DNA from: Diphasiastrum complanatum
Taxonomy: Eukaryota; Streptophyta; Lycopodiopsida; Lycopodiales; Lycopodiaceae
Direction: 5' to 3'
Assembly (NCBI GenBank): GCA_029204225.1
Contig: CM055098.1
Coordinates: 15,954,858 to 16,018,857, forward strand
DNA: 64,000 nt
Under the pieces are notes generated by a model that was not told the origin of the DNA, searched no databases, and saw nothing but the letters and a program-made list of their open reading frames with translations. Positions 48,961 to 61,279 of the stretch are shown in pieces (within the stretch, counting starts at the first letter, position 1; every line of letters starts with the position of its first letter). The position numbers and the translations under genes are program-made.

Positions 48961-51919
48961 AGTTATTCGGTATTTTATGCCAGCCTTCACCGTGCAGCTG
49001 TTTCTGAGTCTGATATTATTGAGCCATATTTTTCCACTGATTATGACCTTTACCGGTTCATATTCTCTAGGCACTGGTTTGTTGACATCAACGGAGATCC
49101 ATTGTTGAATTCCTGGTGCAATTGCAGGGCAGACCTGTTGATGATTGTACATGAAAGACTATAGAAATCAACTCTAGGTGTCCTATACTGTTGCATTAGG
49201 CATTTCTTTTACAGGAGGAATTTCTGTTATAACAGACACAATCTCCTATACATTTATGTTCCATAACAATCTCTGTACATCAGCATTGTTGTCCCTTTCC
49301 TCGTTCCTCACCAGGAGTGCTTTTTGAGGGAGGAGGAGAGCAGACATTTCATAAGCGGCTACTTGGCCCTTGCCAATGACATTATTTGACAATTATTACT
49401 ACTATTGGGGCCTACATGTTAGTATTTGGACCCCATATTTTTTAGCATTTTAGTTTACAATATGGTTTGGCCCCATCATTTATTACTGACATTTATTCGT
49501 TTAGTCTCTATGGTGTATCTTGGTAGCCTAGCCTAACGTAGGCTCCATAACACTATAAATAGGTCATGTTGCGGACTGCCCATTTTCCTGCGCGGCCACT
49601 TTCTAGGTGATTGCCAGTGACTTACCATTTTGTCTACACCTGAAATGTTCTTTCTGACACATGCTGTGGTTGCAATTTTCCTGGGCAGTCACTTTGTGGG
49701 TGATTTTCATTGACTTTTCCATTTGATTACTTGTCCTATACAACAAAGTGTGAATTGGGGCTGATGGTTTGGTCTTCCCTGTCCTCCTGACCTGCACATC
49801 GCTCTTAAACTTTCCCAATTATTAAAGCAAGGTTCAATCTGCAGGCTACTCGTTGAATATGTTTTACCTCTAAAATATCAGCATGTCCTTGTTTAAGCAA
49901 CCGAGACTGGAGTCAATCATCCGAAGTCTAAGAATAATGTTTCACAAAGCATAAAGTGCAGCATTTGAACTCTAACGTGTCAGTGGAAACTCTGAATTTC
50001 TTTTGCCAAGAGCATTTTGTCAAGGGAGCATGTGCTCTAAATGATTGTCAAAGACTTGTTGCTCAATTAAACATACTGTCAGGCTTTTCTTGTTGGTGGT
50101 CAAACTGATTTTTCTCAGATTTATGATTCCAAAGTGGATTATGACTGGAATCTTAACAGAAGAATAAGGTGGAGGCTTATCAGAGTTTGTCCTTTGAACT
50201 CCAAGGCCAATTTTCATGGCACACTTGTATGCCCTAGACTTTGATGGAGTCCTATGCGACAGCTGTGGAGAGAGCTCAATCTCTGCTTTGAAAGTATGTC
50301 CTCTCTATTGTGTCTCTTCTTTATAAGGATCATAGCCATTTTTTTGTTGCAAAGCTCGTGCATTGTGAAGTTAACTAGCACAAGGCTCTATGAGGTGCCC
50401 AGTCTTCTACCTTCAGTATTGTATATGTAGACCTTAGACTTACGTCCTCATTCATCACCCTTCACTATCAGTAAGCATAAAATTGTGGAGGTCCCCATAA
50501 TTGTGCCATAAGTGAACTTGAGCATGTGATTTGGTGGTTTGTTGGATCATAGGGTCATTCCTCGAATTAACAGGAACAAAGATATGCTGCTGATACAACT
50601 TGATAACACGAGCTCTTTCACAAGATATACATGTGTATATCTTAGCTACTGGAGGTGACAATTGAGGATAACCGAAACTGAATTGGCCCAAACTGAAATC
50701 GTTGGCTATTTTCTTGTGGTCTTTTGCCTCTTTGCATTCAACTGTATATAGCTGGTTCAACAGTAGTAATAGCTTTGTAAAGTAAATTGATTTTTTTTCT
50801 GAATAATCAAAGTCTATAGATTGTTTATTGTTTATGCAAATTTCTAATTCTTTCTTAAACAAGCATTGAAGCCCATTGCCACCATCTTTTCATTCCTGTT
50901 CATTACAACGATCTTTTTATGAACTGATTTTTGGAGCCTTGGCTAGTAGCTTTAAGAAACAATGGAGTCTTATATCCCCGCTTATCACAATGTGAAGAAG
51001 CCCTTACCACTTTCAGAAGTTTTTTTTTTTTTTTTTCTTCTTTCTATTTTTCTCGCTTGTTTGCTCTTTGTCTTGCAGCATTGTCTGTTAAGTATTGTAG
51101 CTATCTGCATCATGAAACCTTAGAATTCACCTAAGCCTTATAAAAGTTAGCCTTCGTCTCTTTCTACCATGTTTGCTCTAACTTGATGCTACATGACAGG
51201 GATCTAAGCATATAGTTTTGGACCTACCGTTACTTCAAGCTCATAACACAACATTTTGCGACCCGTAGAATCTTCAATTGAACACATGAATCAAGTTACT
51301 CAAATATACATGGTGCTGCCTGCTCGTTGTCAATGCTGGAAGCTAGAAGTATTAATTAAATTTGCAGACACAAAACTTAAATCATGGATAGACCTCATAT
51401 AAAAGGCATTGCAGTACAGTAACCATTATGTCTATTTAGAAAATCTGCTACACAATTTGCATCCTCATCATTGTTGGCACAAGTTTCGCAGTTTATGAAT
51501 ATGGTCCTTGATCGAGTAACCATCTTGAAGGTCTGCATGTAAGTCCAATGATTGATTGTTTTTGTAAGCTTGTCCTGGCGAGTGACTTTTAAAAGCAAAG
51601 CCAATCAAAAGGTCTTAAAAGCTCTCTCAGGGGCTGGATATTGGGGACTTTCAAAGGTATTTGAAATTTCTGTGTCAAGACAGCTGTTTGAATTCAAAAG
51701 AGGAAATATCGATTAAGCTAAACAGATGCTCCATGAACAATCAGTGCAGATCATTATTCCCCTAACCTACCTGGGCTTATTATGGGTGTGTTGTTCGTAC
51801 ATCATACTCTGCATCACTTGTTATTGAAAAGGGACATTGAATTTTACAGGCCACTGACATTGTATTACCTACTCATCACAGTTTTACCTGTCTCTTTCAA
51901 TCTTTGCATTCCTATGCAG
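48961..51919. other. No gene recognised; possibly intronic
   Basis: AT-rich with only short frames. An ACTATAAATAGG box lies near 49553. If 48470 and 51920 belong to one gene this is intron, otherwise intergenic DNA. Confidence 0.4.
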
Positions 51920-52856
51920 GCTGCCAAACTAAGGTGGCCAGCGATATTTAAAGACGTGAGCAAAGATACAGAGGTTTGGATACTCGAAAGTATGAGAACT
52001 GTAAGTTCTCTAATAGCTACCTGAGCTTGTGAAACTTGCCTTTATGTAGTTCACAATTCCTGACATGACAATTTGTCAGTTTTTGAATTCTGCATGGCTT
52101 AAAACATTAAGAATTCTGAGTCCTCACTAGTAAAAGAGCTGAAAACACATTTTCTATGTCAAAACAAGTGAGTTGAGGTACTATCTCAACATTTATGCTG
52201 ATGGATTTCCTTACATGGTAGGTACGACCAGTTGTGGAGACCGGGTATGAAAATGTCTTGCTAGTTCGGTTACTCTTCGAGCTCAAACATCCTCATCTGC
52301 AAAGTTCTTCTGTAAGGATAAAAGTTTCATATCTAAAATTTCATCTTGCTAATTGATATTTTCTAAGAAACACAACGCACCTGTTTCTTCATCATCTTCG
52401 ACTATGGTGGCTTTTAATGTGGAAGGCACTGAGAACAAATATCATGGAAGCAAGGAGGCTTACATTGTTTTTTCTGGTTGCATCTTATTGAATAAGGTTG
52501 TCAATGGACTAACGGTCCATGGTATACTGGAAAACTGGGAGAGGTTAAAACCCATGCTGATGAAGGATTGGGGTGAAGAAGACAAGAAAGAACTGGTGGA
52601 TCTTTTTGGAGCTGTTAGGGACGACTGGATATCCCAAGATATCCATGGATGGATCAGTGCTAACAGGTATGTGGGTATCAAGTCTATGTTCTCTAGAGAC
52701 AAATTGAGATTGATTTGCTTTCATGGAGGCTTATATCGTTACATGAACTAGAAGTATAACCGTTTTCTGAGCTTTACACACTTTTCAGTTCAAATCTTTG
52801 GCAGGGTCTTGCATCTTCAAGCATTCCAGATTGTGAACTCCTGTTTTTGTGGCTAA
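51920..52856 (+). CDS. 3' exons of an unrecognised plant gene
   Basis: Four exons join in phase with GT-AG introns. 51920-52000 reads AAKLRWPAIFKDVSKDTEVW. 52222-52311 reads VRPVVETGYENVLLVRLLFE. 52368-52666 reads FNVEGTENKYHGSKEAYIVF and ENWERLKPMLMKDWGEEDKK. 52805-52856 reads VLHLQAFQIVNSCFCG and ends in TAA. The intron at 52312-52367 is only 56 bp, short for a plant, but reading through it meets a stop. The frames are clean over 174 codons, so this looks like a real gene part rather than a relic. I do not recognise the family and see no signal or membrane segment. Upstream exons are not identified. Confidence 0.55.
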
Positions 52857-54480
52857 TTAGTCAATGCATTCAATAAGGACAAGCTAGACTTGCTTGAGCA
52901 ATGTGAGATGCCTTTTAGATTACTTTGATGCTATCTTCTGACAGGGAGTGAGTGGAGAGGGGCTACAAGCATAAACAAGTTTTACTTTATTCTCTAATTC
53001 AACAAGGCATGTGTTCTGGGAAACTTATAAAACGCTTCCAGTTCCATAATGTTCGTAATGATTTGTCTTGCATTCATGTCCATCCACCAAGATTGCACTA
53101 TGCAACATAGTTACCATACTATACAGATTTAACATAGTCATTTGTGAGGATGTCAAAATCAATGCATGCCATATTGTAAACATGCAATGCAATTTTGAGA
53201 ATTCGAATTAGCTAAATTTGCATTCAATTCAACAATTTTTTGTTTTTTAAATCCTCAACAGGGAGAAAAAAAGAAAAGAAATTAGTACCGTCCCAATTGC
53301 TTAGGAAAGTGCTCTTATACCAAGTTATGAACACAATCCAAAGAAAGGTGAAATATATCACATATGATCTTAGGCTAAAGCCCTACAAACATTAGCAAGA
53401 GTTCTCCTACCTAAAGCTTTAGTTCTACCAAATCCACGAGCTGCGAAATGAATCTCTACGCCATGTTTATACCCAATAGGAACCCTAAAATAGAAGCTTG
53501 TAGCCTAAGCTTATCCACAAATTGTGTGCCCTCCTAGAGGGTCTATGCCATTTCAGAAGGACCCCCACTCCGGTATCAAATATTAATAGTTGGACCCTTG
53601 ACCCCTGGCCAATCCTAAATATAAATGCATAAGAGAAAGGCTTTGAGGCATGTATATCAGTAAAAGGGCTCATGTACAATAAATGGATGTTAATGAATAT
53701 GGGCCCTATGATCCAGCCTATGGATCTAGTAGTCCATAATTACCCTTTACAATGTTCACAATATTGTGTTCAATAGAATACGGTGCATTTTAGAAACTAT
53801 GCTATACAGTTTTCTAACACTATTGTTAGACGTATCTATTTGCTAAGATTGAAGCTAGAAGATGTGTACAAAGAGAAACCTCCTTGAGAAACTTCCCCTG
53901 CAAAGCTGTGTCAACTACACTCTAAAGACACCAAAGTAGGTACCAAATATCCACTTTATTGATTCTTTCTAGTAGTACATATCAAGATCCTAGCATAAAC
54001 ACATAAGAGCACTGTTGCTAAGTCCCCTTCTAGCCAAAGCTGCATAGTAGAAAGATGAGGCATACTCAAGAAGTCCTCCCCCTTAAGCTCCCATGCCCCC
54101 CTACCTCAAGCATTCTCTTGACCCTAACCCTTCCTAACGTCGACACATGGCAAACTCCATGCACAACCAACACTTTCCACTTGCTAGTACCTTGGCACAT
54201 AGGCAGGTGAGGAGTAGGACCACCCGACATGTGTCACTCATCCACTGGAAGAAGTGTCTCAGTGAGCATGTGACATGTGTCATGTTGACCGGTTGACGTT
54301 CCTACTTTTGACGAGGTCAGTCTAGCAGCCTCTAAAATTAAGACCCAATACCCCATACCAATACAAGCAGGTCAACAAGTTAGGTAGAACTTGCTCTTTA
54401 CATTTTCTTACAAAACACTAGTCCTGTGTGATCCATTCCAATGTTTACAATTTACAAGCCCAATGTGTTCACACTGAGGC
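52857..54480. other. No gene recognised
   Basis: AT-rich flank followed by what looks like decayed repeat DNA. 53690-53800 has direct ATATTGTGTTC-like blocks. No coding frame or LTR boundary could be supported. Confidence 0.5.
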
Positions 54481-54499
54481 AAGAATATAAGTACATGAC

Positions 54500-55600
54500 A
54501 TTCCTTCCCTCCTCAAGAAACATTGTCTATGATGGTAGGATAAGGGTACTGTGCACTCTCTCCCTGGTAGCATCAGTGAGGGGTCTACTATGCCACACAA
54601 CCAAGAACTCACGGATCAAATGGTTTCTAAGTTGCCTCTCTCTCCAGTCCAATACTCTGTTAGGTCCATGCATCACCTCCCCATGCGCCTAAAACAATAC
54701 ATGTTTTTCGGTCAACAAGTTATCACCCTCATGTAAAACGCTCTTTAAGTGCAAAGCATGAAAAACAAGATGAACGTTACAATCTTGAGGCAATGCTAGT
54801 TTATAAGCAACATCATTAAGCTTTTTAACTATTTCCTAGGGTCTACACGGAGATAACTTATAGCACTTCCCTGTCTGTCTTAAGAGAAGGTGAGTCCTTT
54901 GGAATCAGGAGAAACATCATGTCTCCTTCCTCGAACTCTCTTGTTGTGTGATCATGATCAAGAAATGTCTTTGTGTGATCCATCACCTGTTTCACATTTT
55001 TCTTGGCTAACTCAAGCATCTGCACCATGTGAGCTAGAAAATCTACAACACTGTGCACTTTATGAGGCATTCCTGCAGTAATTGGACTAGCTAGCCTAAA
55101 ACCATAGTTCAACTAGAAAGGACTCATTTTAGTAGAAGTAGTCTTTTTATCATTATGAGCAAACTTCAACAATGGTAAAATCATTACCCATTGAGTTTGC
55201 TTAACACTTATGTACACCCTAAGCATGTTCCTTAGGGTTTGGTTAACTCTCTTTGTTTGACCATTTGTTTCAGGGTGACTTGCAATACTCATTCTCAACC
55301 GCACCTCAAGCTTATCCTTTGTAGCAGTTTGAAATGACCCGTAAAGTGTGTACTCCTATCAAACTATGGATGATGGTAATCCATGGAGTTTGAATACATG
55401 CTATATGAATAGATCATCTACCCTAGGTGGATCTATCTTTTGTGCTGGTATGAGATGAGCCATTTTTGTGAGTCTATCAACCACAACCATTATGGCATCA
55501 TGTTGAAGTTGCGTACAAGGCAAGTGTGTAATAAAGTCCATTGAAACACTCTCCCATCTAGGAACTTTAAACCTTTCAGCTTTGTTAACCTTAGGCCACC
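54500..55600 (-). pseudogene. Chromovirus (Ty3/gypsy) integrase with chromodomain, broken
   Basis: The minus strand reads, from 55560 down, [15 protein letters not shown] (catalytic Asp), [14 protein letters not shown], then ASHPETNGQTKRVNQTLRNM (catalytic Glu region), EFEEGDMMFLLIPKDSPSLK, LNDVAYKLALPQDC, VHLVFHALHLKSVL and finally VLDWRERQLRNHLIREFLVV with WHSRPLTDATRE. The last block matches the chromodomain that defines chromoviruses and guides integration by binding histone marks. Frameshifts and stops near 54870 and 55360 make it dead. The front of the integrase lies beyond the inserted element, at 59794-60028. Confidence 0.9.
55596..55600. repeat. Target site duplication CCACC (left)
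   Basis: CCACC directly precedes the TGTTGCGCC end of the inserted element and recurs at 59789-59793. Confidence 0.92.
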
Positions 55601-56513
55601 TGTTGCGCCGACGCCTTAAAGGGCGCTGGGACTTGAGCGGTTTCCCCAAGACACGCTTAAGTCTAACATCCATCCGTAATGAACTCACTGAAAAGCCAAC
55701 TTAGAAAATGCAACATGCCTAACCATTCAGACTTAGGAAAACTGGAATTCCAACCAGCCCGAAAGCCAACTCAGAATCCGTCTCCAAAAGGTAACCAAAG
55801 GCAAAGACAAGTCACTCATGAAACCTAGGGCATAGTGGTCGCCAAACTGACCAAATGTCATAGCGGCGGGCCACACGTCGGTGACGTGGACCCTTAGGCG
55901 CCAGTGACGCAAAAAGGTTGTAGTAAGGGTCCTTCCACTTGGTTAAGTCCCGGAGGCGAAACTGAAATGGTAATCATCCCCAAGGATCACTTTATTAAAT
56001 TTGGAAGAGGTCATACATAGACTAGCTGGTCTCGGGGCCACCAGCACATGCTGGGCATTGTGCCTGGTTTGCACTGGTAGAGCGAGACCTGGCGACTGGA
56101 TTCTTGGGCGCTGGTTGAGCTGTCCAAGTTTCTGTCTGCTGGACTCCCCCGATAGTTTTGGTGTGATTCGGCGTGCCCCCTCTGTCTTGGAATATAGTGC
56201 TTTTTGGTAAAGCACGCTTTTTTGGACTTGGTTTTTATTTTGTTGATTAAGCCTGGTAGAATCAGTCTAGCTCTCGGATATGGGTCTCGGGAGCTGTCTC
56301 TGCAGGCAGAATCAACTGGGCTCTCGGACATGGGTCTAGGAGCTGAATAGGCCATGACTCGAGCTCCAGAGCTAGCTCATGACTTGTAACTGACCACAGG
56401 TGGAAGGCTCCCTTGACTTTCTAACTTGCTCTGGGACTTTAGGGACTTTAGAGAGTGTCACCTCTTAGAGTCTTACAGGGCACTCTGGGTGCACCCGAGT
56501 CAGCTTTACAACA
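55601..56513 (-). repeat. 3' LTR of the 55-59 kb element
   Basis: 913 bp, direct repeat of 58829-59788. GACTTGAGCGGTTTCCCCAA is shared near both left ends. Confidence 0.9.
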
Positions 56514-56526
56514 TCCTCCCCTCGTT
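56514..56526 (-). promoter_or_regulatory. Polypurine tract of the 55-59 kb element
   Basis: On the minus strand ACGAGGGGAGGA immediately precedes the TGTTGTAAAG start of the 3' LTR. Confidence 0.75.
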
Positions 56527-56756
56527 TGAGAAAGCTGATATCCTCATCAGGGCCAAACTAGAACCTAAGACTCATGGTGCGGGCTTGATTCACTGGCCAG
56601 ATTTTATTCATAAATACAAAGGCATGGGCTTTATTCACCGGTCGGAAAAGACCAACTTTAATATAAGAAAACACTTTTTGCACTTAGCACAAGAAAAGTG
56701 TAGATTTAGTTCACTTACGTAAAACTTGTGTAAAGCTGCAACCTTAGTTAAAGTAC

Positions 56757-57370
56757 TTACAGCACATCCGAATGAGTCCCCTCGGACTCTAGATTTTCCG
56801 TTTGGTCGCACAAGTTGAGCCCCTTGAGCTTGGAATCGGCACTCAAATCCATCTTTGATGTAGAAGCTGCAGGCAATGTTGGCTCCGTTTGATCCTGTGT
56901 CGCCTGATTTGTCTCTGCTGGTCTTCCTTCATTAAAGAGGTGAATGAGATTTGAAGGAATGGCTGGCTCATGTTCAGTTGTATCGTTCATCTCTAATTGA
57001 TCTCCTAGCATAGCTTTGACGATGCAAGGTCTTTTGCCGTTATATAATAACACAAGATTAACTTCCTTTGCCAGGAAGGTCACCACGTGTTCGTTAAACT
57101 AGCTTAGTCCCAAGATGGCATCGAAAGCATTCATCTTCAAGACTGTGAACGTTAGTCGGTTTTTCTAGGTCCCCAGTGAGATTGGCAAATTGGTTGCCAA
57201 TCTACAAGTTGTCATCGTGCCTTTGGCAGTCTCCACACAGATAGGGGTCACATTTTCTTCACATTGAATGCCCAATTCCTCTGCCAAACTTTATGACAAG
57301 TAGTTATGCAATGCTCCCAGATCTACCATGAAGTGAATGATCTTGCCTTGAATGCAGCCTTTCCGGTACA
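56757..57370 (-). pseudogene. Gypsy protease region, broken
   Basis: The minus strand reads IIHFMVDLGALHNYLS, where the active-site DSGA has become DLGA, then FTVLKMNAFDAILGLS and a downstream frame with VVTFLAKEVNLVLLYNGKRP. It joins the gag directly at about 57360, so the region between gag and protease, where a zinc knuckle would be, is deleted. Confidence 0.75.
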
Positions 57371-58015
57371 ACAACTTCGATCCTCTTGCAGGAGTCGCCA
57401 TGAGATGTTCACAATATCTTCAGGAGTGTTCATCAAGCGGAAGTAATGGTCCATGTGAAACAACCAATCCTTCACAACTCGAACGTCACGCTCCCCTTTG
57501 AAAGTTGGCGGCGCTTTTACTTTAGCAGTCTTCTTTAGGCCTTCTACGTTTTGTACTGGTGTATCCCTTGGTTTGAGTGGAGGACCCGCCCCTGCATTCC
57601 CTCTTGTTGTCTCCAACTCTTCAAACCTAGCTTCGAGCTGTGTTAGCCCGTCTCTCATTTCTCTAGCAAGGTCAAATTGGCTGTGGTTCATGGCTCGCAT
57701 GGATGCTTGCCATTCTTTCCTTTCTATTTCTCTGTCCTTCTTCACCTCACTAAGCATAGCTGCCATCGCGCTTGATAAATAGTGACGCATCTTCACTTCA
57801 AAGAGGTCTTGTTGCGCCTCTGGTACGGGTTCGTCTCTTGGTGCAGGTTCAGAAGGGGCACCAATCTCTTCTTGAGGAGGTGCCATTGGGGCGTGCATAC
57901 GCTCTTTCTTTCTTGATTCTGATCTGGCACCATCTCGGTGCATGCGGGAGCCATATTCTTGACATTGCTCTTCTCCGTCTATTAATGCTCGCGATTCATC
58001 AAGGTGGTCATCCAT
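57323..58015 (-). pseudogene. Gypsy gag, 3' truncated
   Basis: From ATG at 58015 the minus strand is open for 230 codons: MDDHLDESRALIDGEEQCQE, an acidic/proline-rich stretch, a coiled-coil-like part (EVKKDREIERKEWQASM, LTQLEARFEELE), and the gag core PPTFKGERDVRVVKDWLFHM. It is cut after IVNISWRLLQEDR, where the frame runs into protease DNA. The clean reading frame suggests relatively recent loss of function. Confidence 0.85.
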
Positions 58016-58810
58016 CCTGGTAAGAGGTGCATTTCCACTAGATTGTTTTCCTTTTCTTTGAAAACTCTACCCTTTGTAGGCCAGGCCCCACAACGCTCTT
58101 TTTCTTCTTTATAAAGTTAGCTTCAATACAAAAGTATCTCCTCCTCAAATGAGCACGATCAAATCACCTAAGAGCCAAGTAGGAACCCGGTCATTCATGT
58201 CCAAGCAAGCACACAACAAATGAACATACCAACCAAAGCTAACACAAAGGATCCCTCTCAAGTCACATCCCCCTTGTGATCGGACGCAGGACCTTTGCCT
58301 AGTCGCGCCCACACAAATCTATCACAGAATTAGCCCACGGGAAACATCCATCCAACCATCCGTGCTTTCACCATTAAGCAGCACATTGCCTTAGTAACGC
58401 CCCACCAAATTTGGTCGAAAACCCTTATAGCTGAACAATGGTCAGCTATCCCGCACTGGTAGCTAACCACTTGTGCTTTACACCCAAATTCGAGCAACAT
58501 CTCTATATCAATGGTTAATCCGTACAGTTTGAATATGTCACCTCGCACCCCACAAGGCACAGACCGTGCTTTGACCTACCTAGGCAGCACTTTGCCTCAT
58601 TTGTCTTACGTGCAGACAGCGCCAGGCCCGAACCGCGAGAACTGACTGTGCTTATACATCAAGGACAACACCTCGTCGCATCAAGGCCCTCGTTTTGTCG
58701 ACCACCCCGACCGTGGACGCACCCAGTGTAGGCAGCACTTTGCACAACGGCTGTCCTGACAAGTCCCAAAAAGTGGCCATCCCTATGAGACTCGGGTAGT
58801 TGACCGGCTA

Positions 58811-58826
58811 GTCGGCTCTGATACCA
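58811..58826 (-). promoter_or_regulatory. Primer binding site, initiator tRNA-Met type
   Basis: On the minus strand TGGTATCAGAGCCGAC lies two bases after the LTR end. The first 13 bases match the complement of plant tRNA-iMet. Confidence 0.92.
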
Positions 58827-58828
58827 CA

Positions 58829-59788
58829 TGTTGTCCCGGCACTGGGACTTGAGCGGTTTCCCCAAGACACGCTTAAGTCTAACATCCATCCGTCATGAAC
58901 TCACTAGAAAGCCCACTTAAAAAATGCAACATGCCTAACCATTCAGACTTAGGAAAACTGGAATCCCAACCAACCTGAAAGCTAACTCAGAATCCGTCCC
59001 CAAAAGGTAAGCAAAGGCAAAGACAAGTCAGTCATGAAAACCCAAGGCATAGTGGTCGCCAAACTGACCAAATGACATAGCGGCGGGCCACACGTCGGTG
59101 ACGTGGACCCTTAGGCACCATCGACGCAAAAAGGTTGTAGTAAGGGTCCTTCCACTTGGACCAGTCCTGGAGGCGAAACCGAAATTGTAATCATCCCCAA
59201 GGATCAACTTTATTAAATCTGGAAGAGGTTACATTCATACATAGACTGACTGGTCTCGGGGCCACCAATATGTGCTGGTAGAGGGAGCTGAGACCTGGCG
59301 ATTGGATTCCTGGCGCTGGTTGAGCTGCCCAAGTTTTTGTCTGCTGTACTCCCCCTATAGTTCTGGTGTGATTCGGCGCGCCCCCTCTGTCCTGGAATAT
59401 AGTGCTTTCTGGTGAGTATAAGTCTAATGACTTCAATGATCTTTGTGATCAATGTGGGAGTCAAAAGAAAATTTACGCAAGCTCACTTATTTTTTATTTT
59501 GCTGATTAAGCCTGGCAAGCATGGCATAATCAGTCTTGCTCTAGGATATGGGTCCCGAGAGTTGTCTCGGTGGGCAGAATCAACTGGGCTCCTGGACATG
59601 GGTCCCAGGAGTTGACTAGGCCATGACTCGAGCTCTAGAGCTAGTTCATGACTTGTGACTACTTGACTGGCTCACCACAGGTCGGAGGCTCAGTCCTTGA
59701 CTTCCTAACTTGCTCTGGGACTTTAGGGAGTGTCACCCCTCAGAGTCTTACAGGGCACACTGGGTGCACCCAAGTCAGCTTCACAACA
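58829..59788 (-). repeat. 5' LTR of the 55-59 kb element
   Basis: 960 bp, pairs with 55601-56513. The length difference is due to several small insertions and deletions. Confidence 0.9.
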
Positions 59789-59793
59789 CCACC
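59789..59793. repeat. Target site duplication CCACC (right)
   Basis: Right copy of the CCACC at 55596-55600. Confidence 0.92.
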
Positions 59794-60310
59794 AGAAATT
59801 ACGTTGGATCAATCCACAGGTCTTATCCACACCAGGATGACCTACACTAGGGCTATCATGATAGGAATGAAAGATTTTTTTATGTAGCTCCTCACAAGCT
59901 GGAATGAGAAACTTGCCATTTCTCTTAACAAAACCATCCTCAATGGTATACTCAAGATAAGTGCGAGTGGAGGGAATAGAGCTCTCCTCCTGAGAATCTG
60001 CATGGCCACGACTCACCTCAAGCTCCACTTTCTTACATTGAGGATCCTCTAGTTGGAGCCCCCGCCCTCTTTATCTCAACTAATAGGTCATTTCCAATGA
60101 CCACAAATGACTTTTGATACACAGTCCAAGATAATGCATCGGCTGCTCGATTTTCTACCCCCTTATTATATTGAATTTCCATCTAAAATTCTTGCATAAG
60201 TTCAAACCGTCTCGCATCTCGGCCTCTGAAATTGGGTTGTTTGTAGAAATATCTCAAGCTATCATGATCAATGTACACATAAAATTTGGATCTGTACAAA
60301 TAATACCTCC
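59794..60310 (-). pseudogene. Chromovirus RNase H end and integrase zinc finger
   Basis: The minus strand from 60310 reads KFYVYIDHDSLRYFYKQPNF, RRFELMQEF, a stop, then NKGVENRAADALSW (end of RNase H). It continues with YTIEDGFVKRNGKFLIPAC, ELHKKIFHSYHDSP and VGHPGVDKTCGLIQRNFWW, the integrase zinc finger. It ends exactly at the CCACC duplication; the core resumes at 55600. Confidence 0.88.
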
Positions 60311-60605
60311 ATGGACCTTTAATGCATGAATGTACTCATTTTTGTTGAGTACATTGAGGTGATTCGCATTTTTGTAGCAAGCTATGAGATGGGTGCTTAT
60401 GCTTCATAACTGTTGTCAAGTTTGATGTCGTTCACAATTGGCCCGAAATTGGACCGCACTGGTCTCGAAACTCTTGGCAAACTAGATAAATGAACTACTC
60501 TCAAAAAAAACTTTAATTAGATACCCATTTTGGAACCAAAAATAATAAAAAAATTGTGTTCCAAAAAACCCTAATCGATTTTCCCGAATCGCAATCCGGA
60601 ACACG

Positions 60606-61279
60606 TTCCGAATTGTGATGCCCTTTGGTCTAACTAACACCCTAGCTACATTCATGATGTTGATGAATTATGTGCTCAAACTGTATGTTGATAAGTTTGT
60701 TGTCAATTTTATTGATGACATTCTAACTTATAGTGCATGTGAGGTCAAGCATATGACTCACCTTAGAATTGTGTTGTCTACCTTGAGGGAAAACATATTG
60801 TTTGCTAATGCAAAAAAGAGTGAACTCTTGAAAAAGGAAATTGAGTATTTAGGTCATATTGTGATGGTTGATAGAGTAAGACCGAATCCTAAGAAAGTTG
60901 ACGTGATCATTGTGTGGCCTGTGTCGCCTGATTTGACAGCAATCCAATCTTTCCTAGTATTTGCAGTTTTTTATAGAAAATATGTTAAGAATTACTCTCG
61001 TATCGCATCACCTTTGAGTGACTTAACTCAAAAAAACAAGTTTGATGAGTCGACTTCAGCTGCAGCAAGCAAGCTTTGATCAAGCTATCGCTGAGTGCGT
61101 CACTTTAAAAATTGTTGACCCTCTAAAACCCTATATCCTTTATATGGATGCAAGTGACATTGTTGTGAGGACAGTGCTGATGCAAGAGAGAAGGCCTATA
61201 GCCTTCAACAGAAAAAAGATCACCTCGGCACAATGGAATTATCCAACTTTTGAGAAAGAGTTGTGGGTTAAATTTGTAA
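60606..61279 (+). pseudogene. Ty3/gypsy reverse transcriptase and RNase H start
   Basis: The plus strand reads MPFGLTNTLATFMMLMN, DKFVVNFIDDILTYS with the catalytic FIDD, KKEIEYLGHIVMVDRVRPNP, AVFYRKYVKNYSRIASPL, then, in a second frame from 61070, ILYMDASDIVVRTVLMQE, RRPIAFNRKKITSAQWNYPT and FEKELW. It ends where the minus-strand RNase H part at 60310 would continue, which points to an inversion. Confidence 0.9.

Larger units (their letters stand above)
55601..59788 (-). mobile_element. Non-autonomous LTR retrotransposon with gag/protease remnant
   Basis: Complete element of 4188 bp. Its 3' LTR is 55601-56513 and its 5' LTR 58829-59788 (minus orientation; begins TGTTGT(A/G)AAGCTGAC, ends CAACA). 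A tRNA-iMet primer site follows the 5' LTR after two bases, and a polypurine stretch precedes the 3' LTR. The 5-bp duplication CCACC flanks both ends. The 2.3 kb interior has gag and protease relics but no RT, RNase H or integrase. It sits inside a chromovirus integrase, between the zinc finger (FWW) and the catalytic core. Confidence 0.93.
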
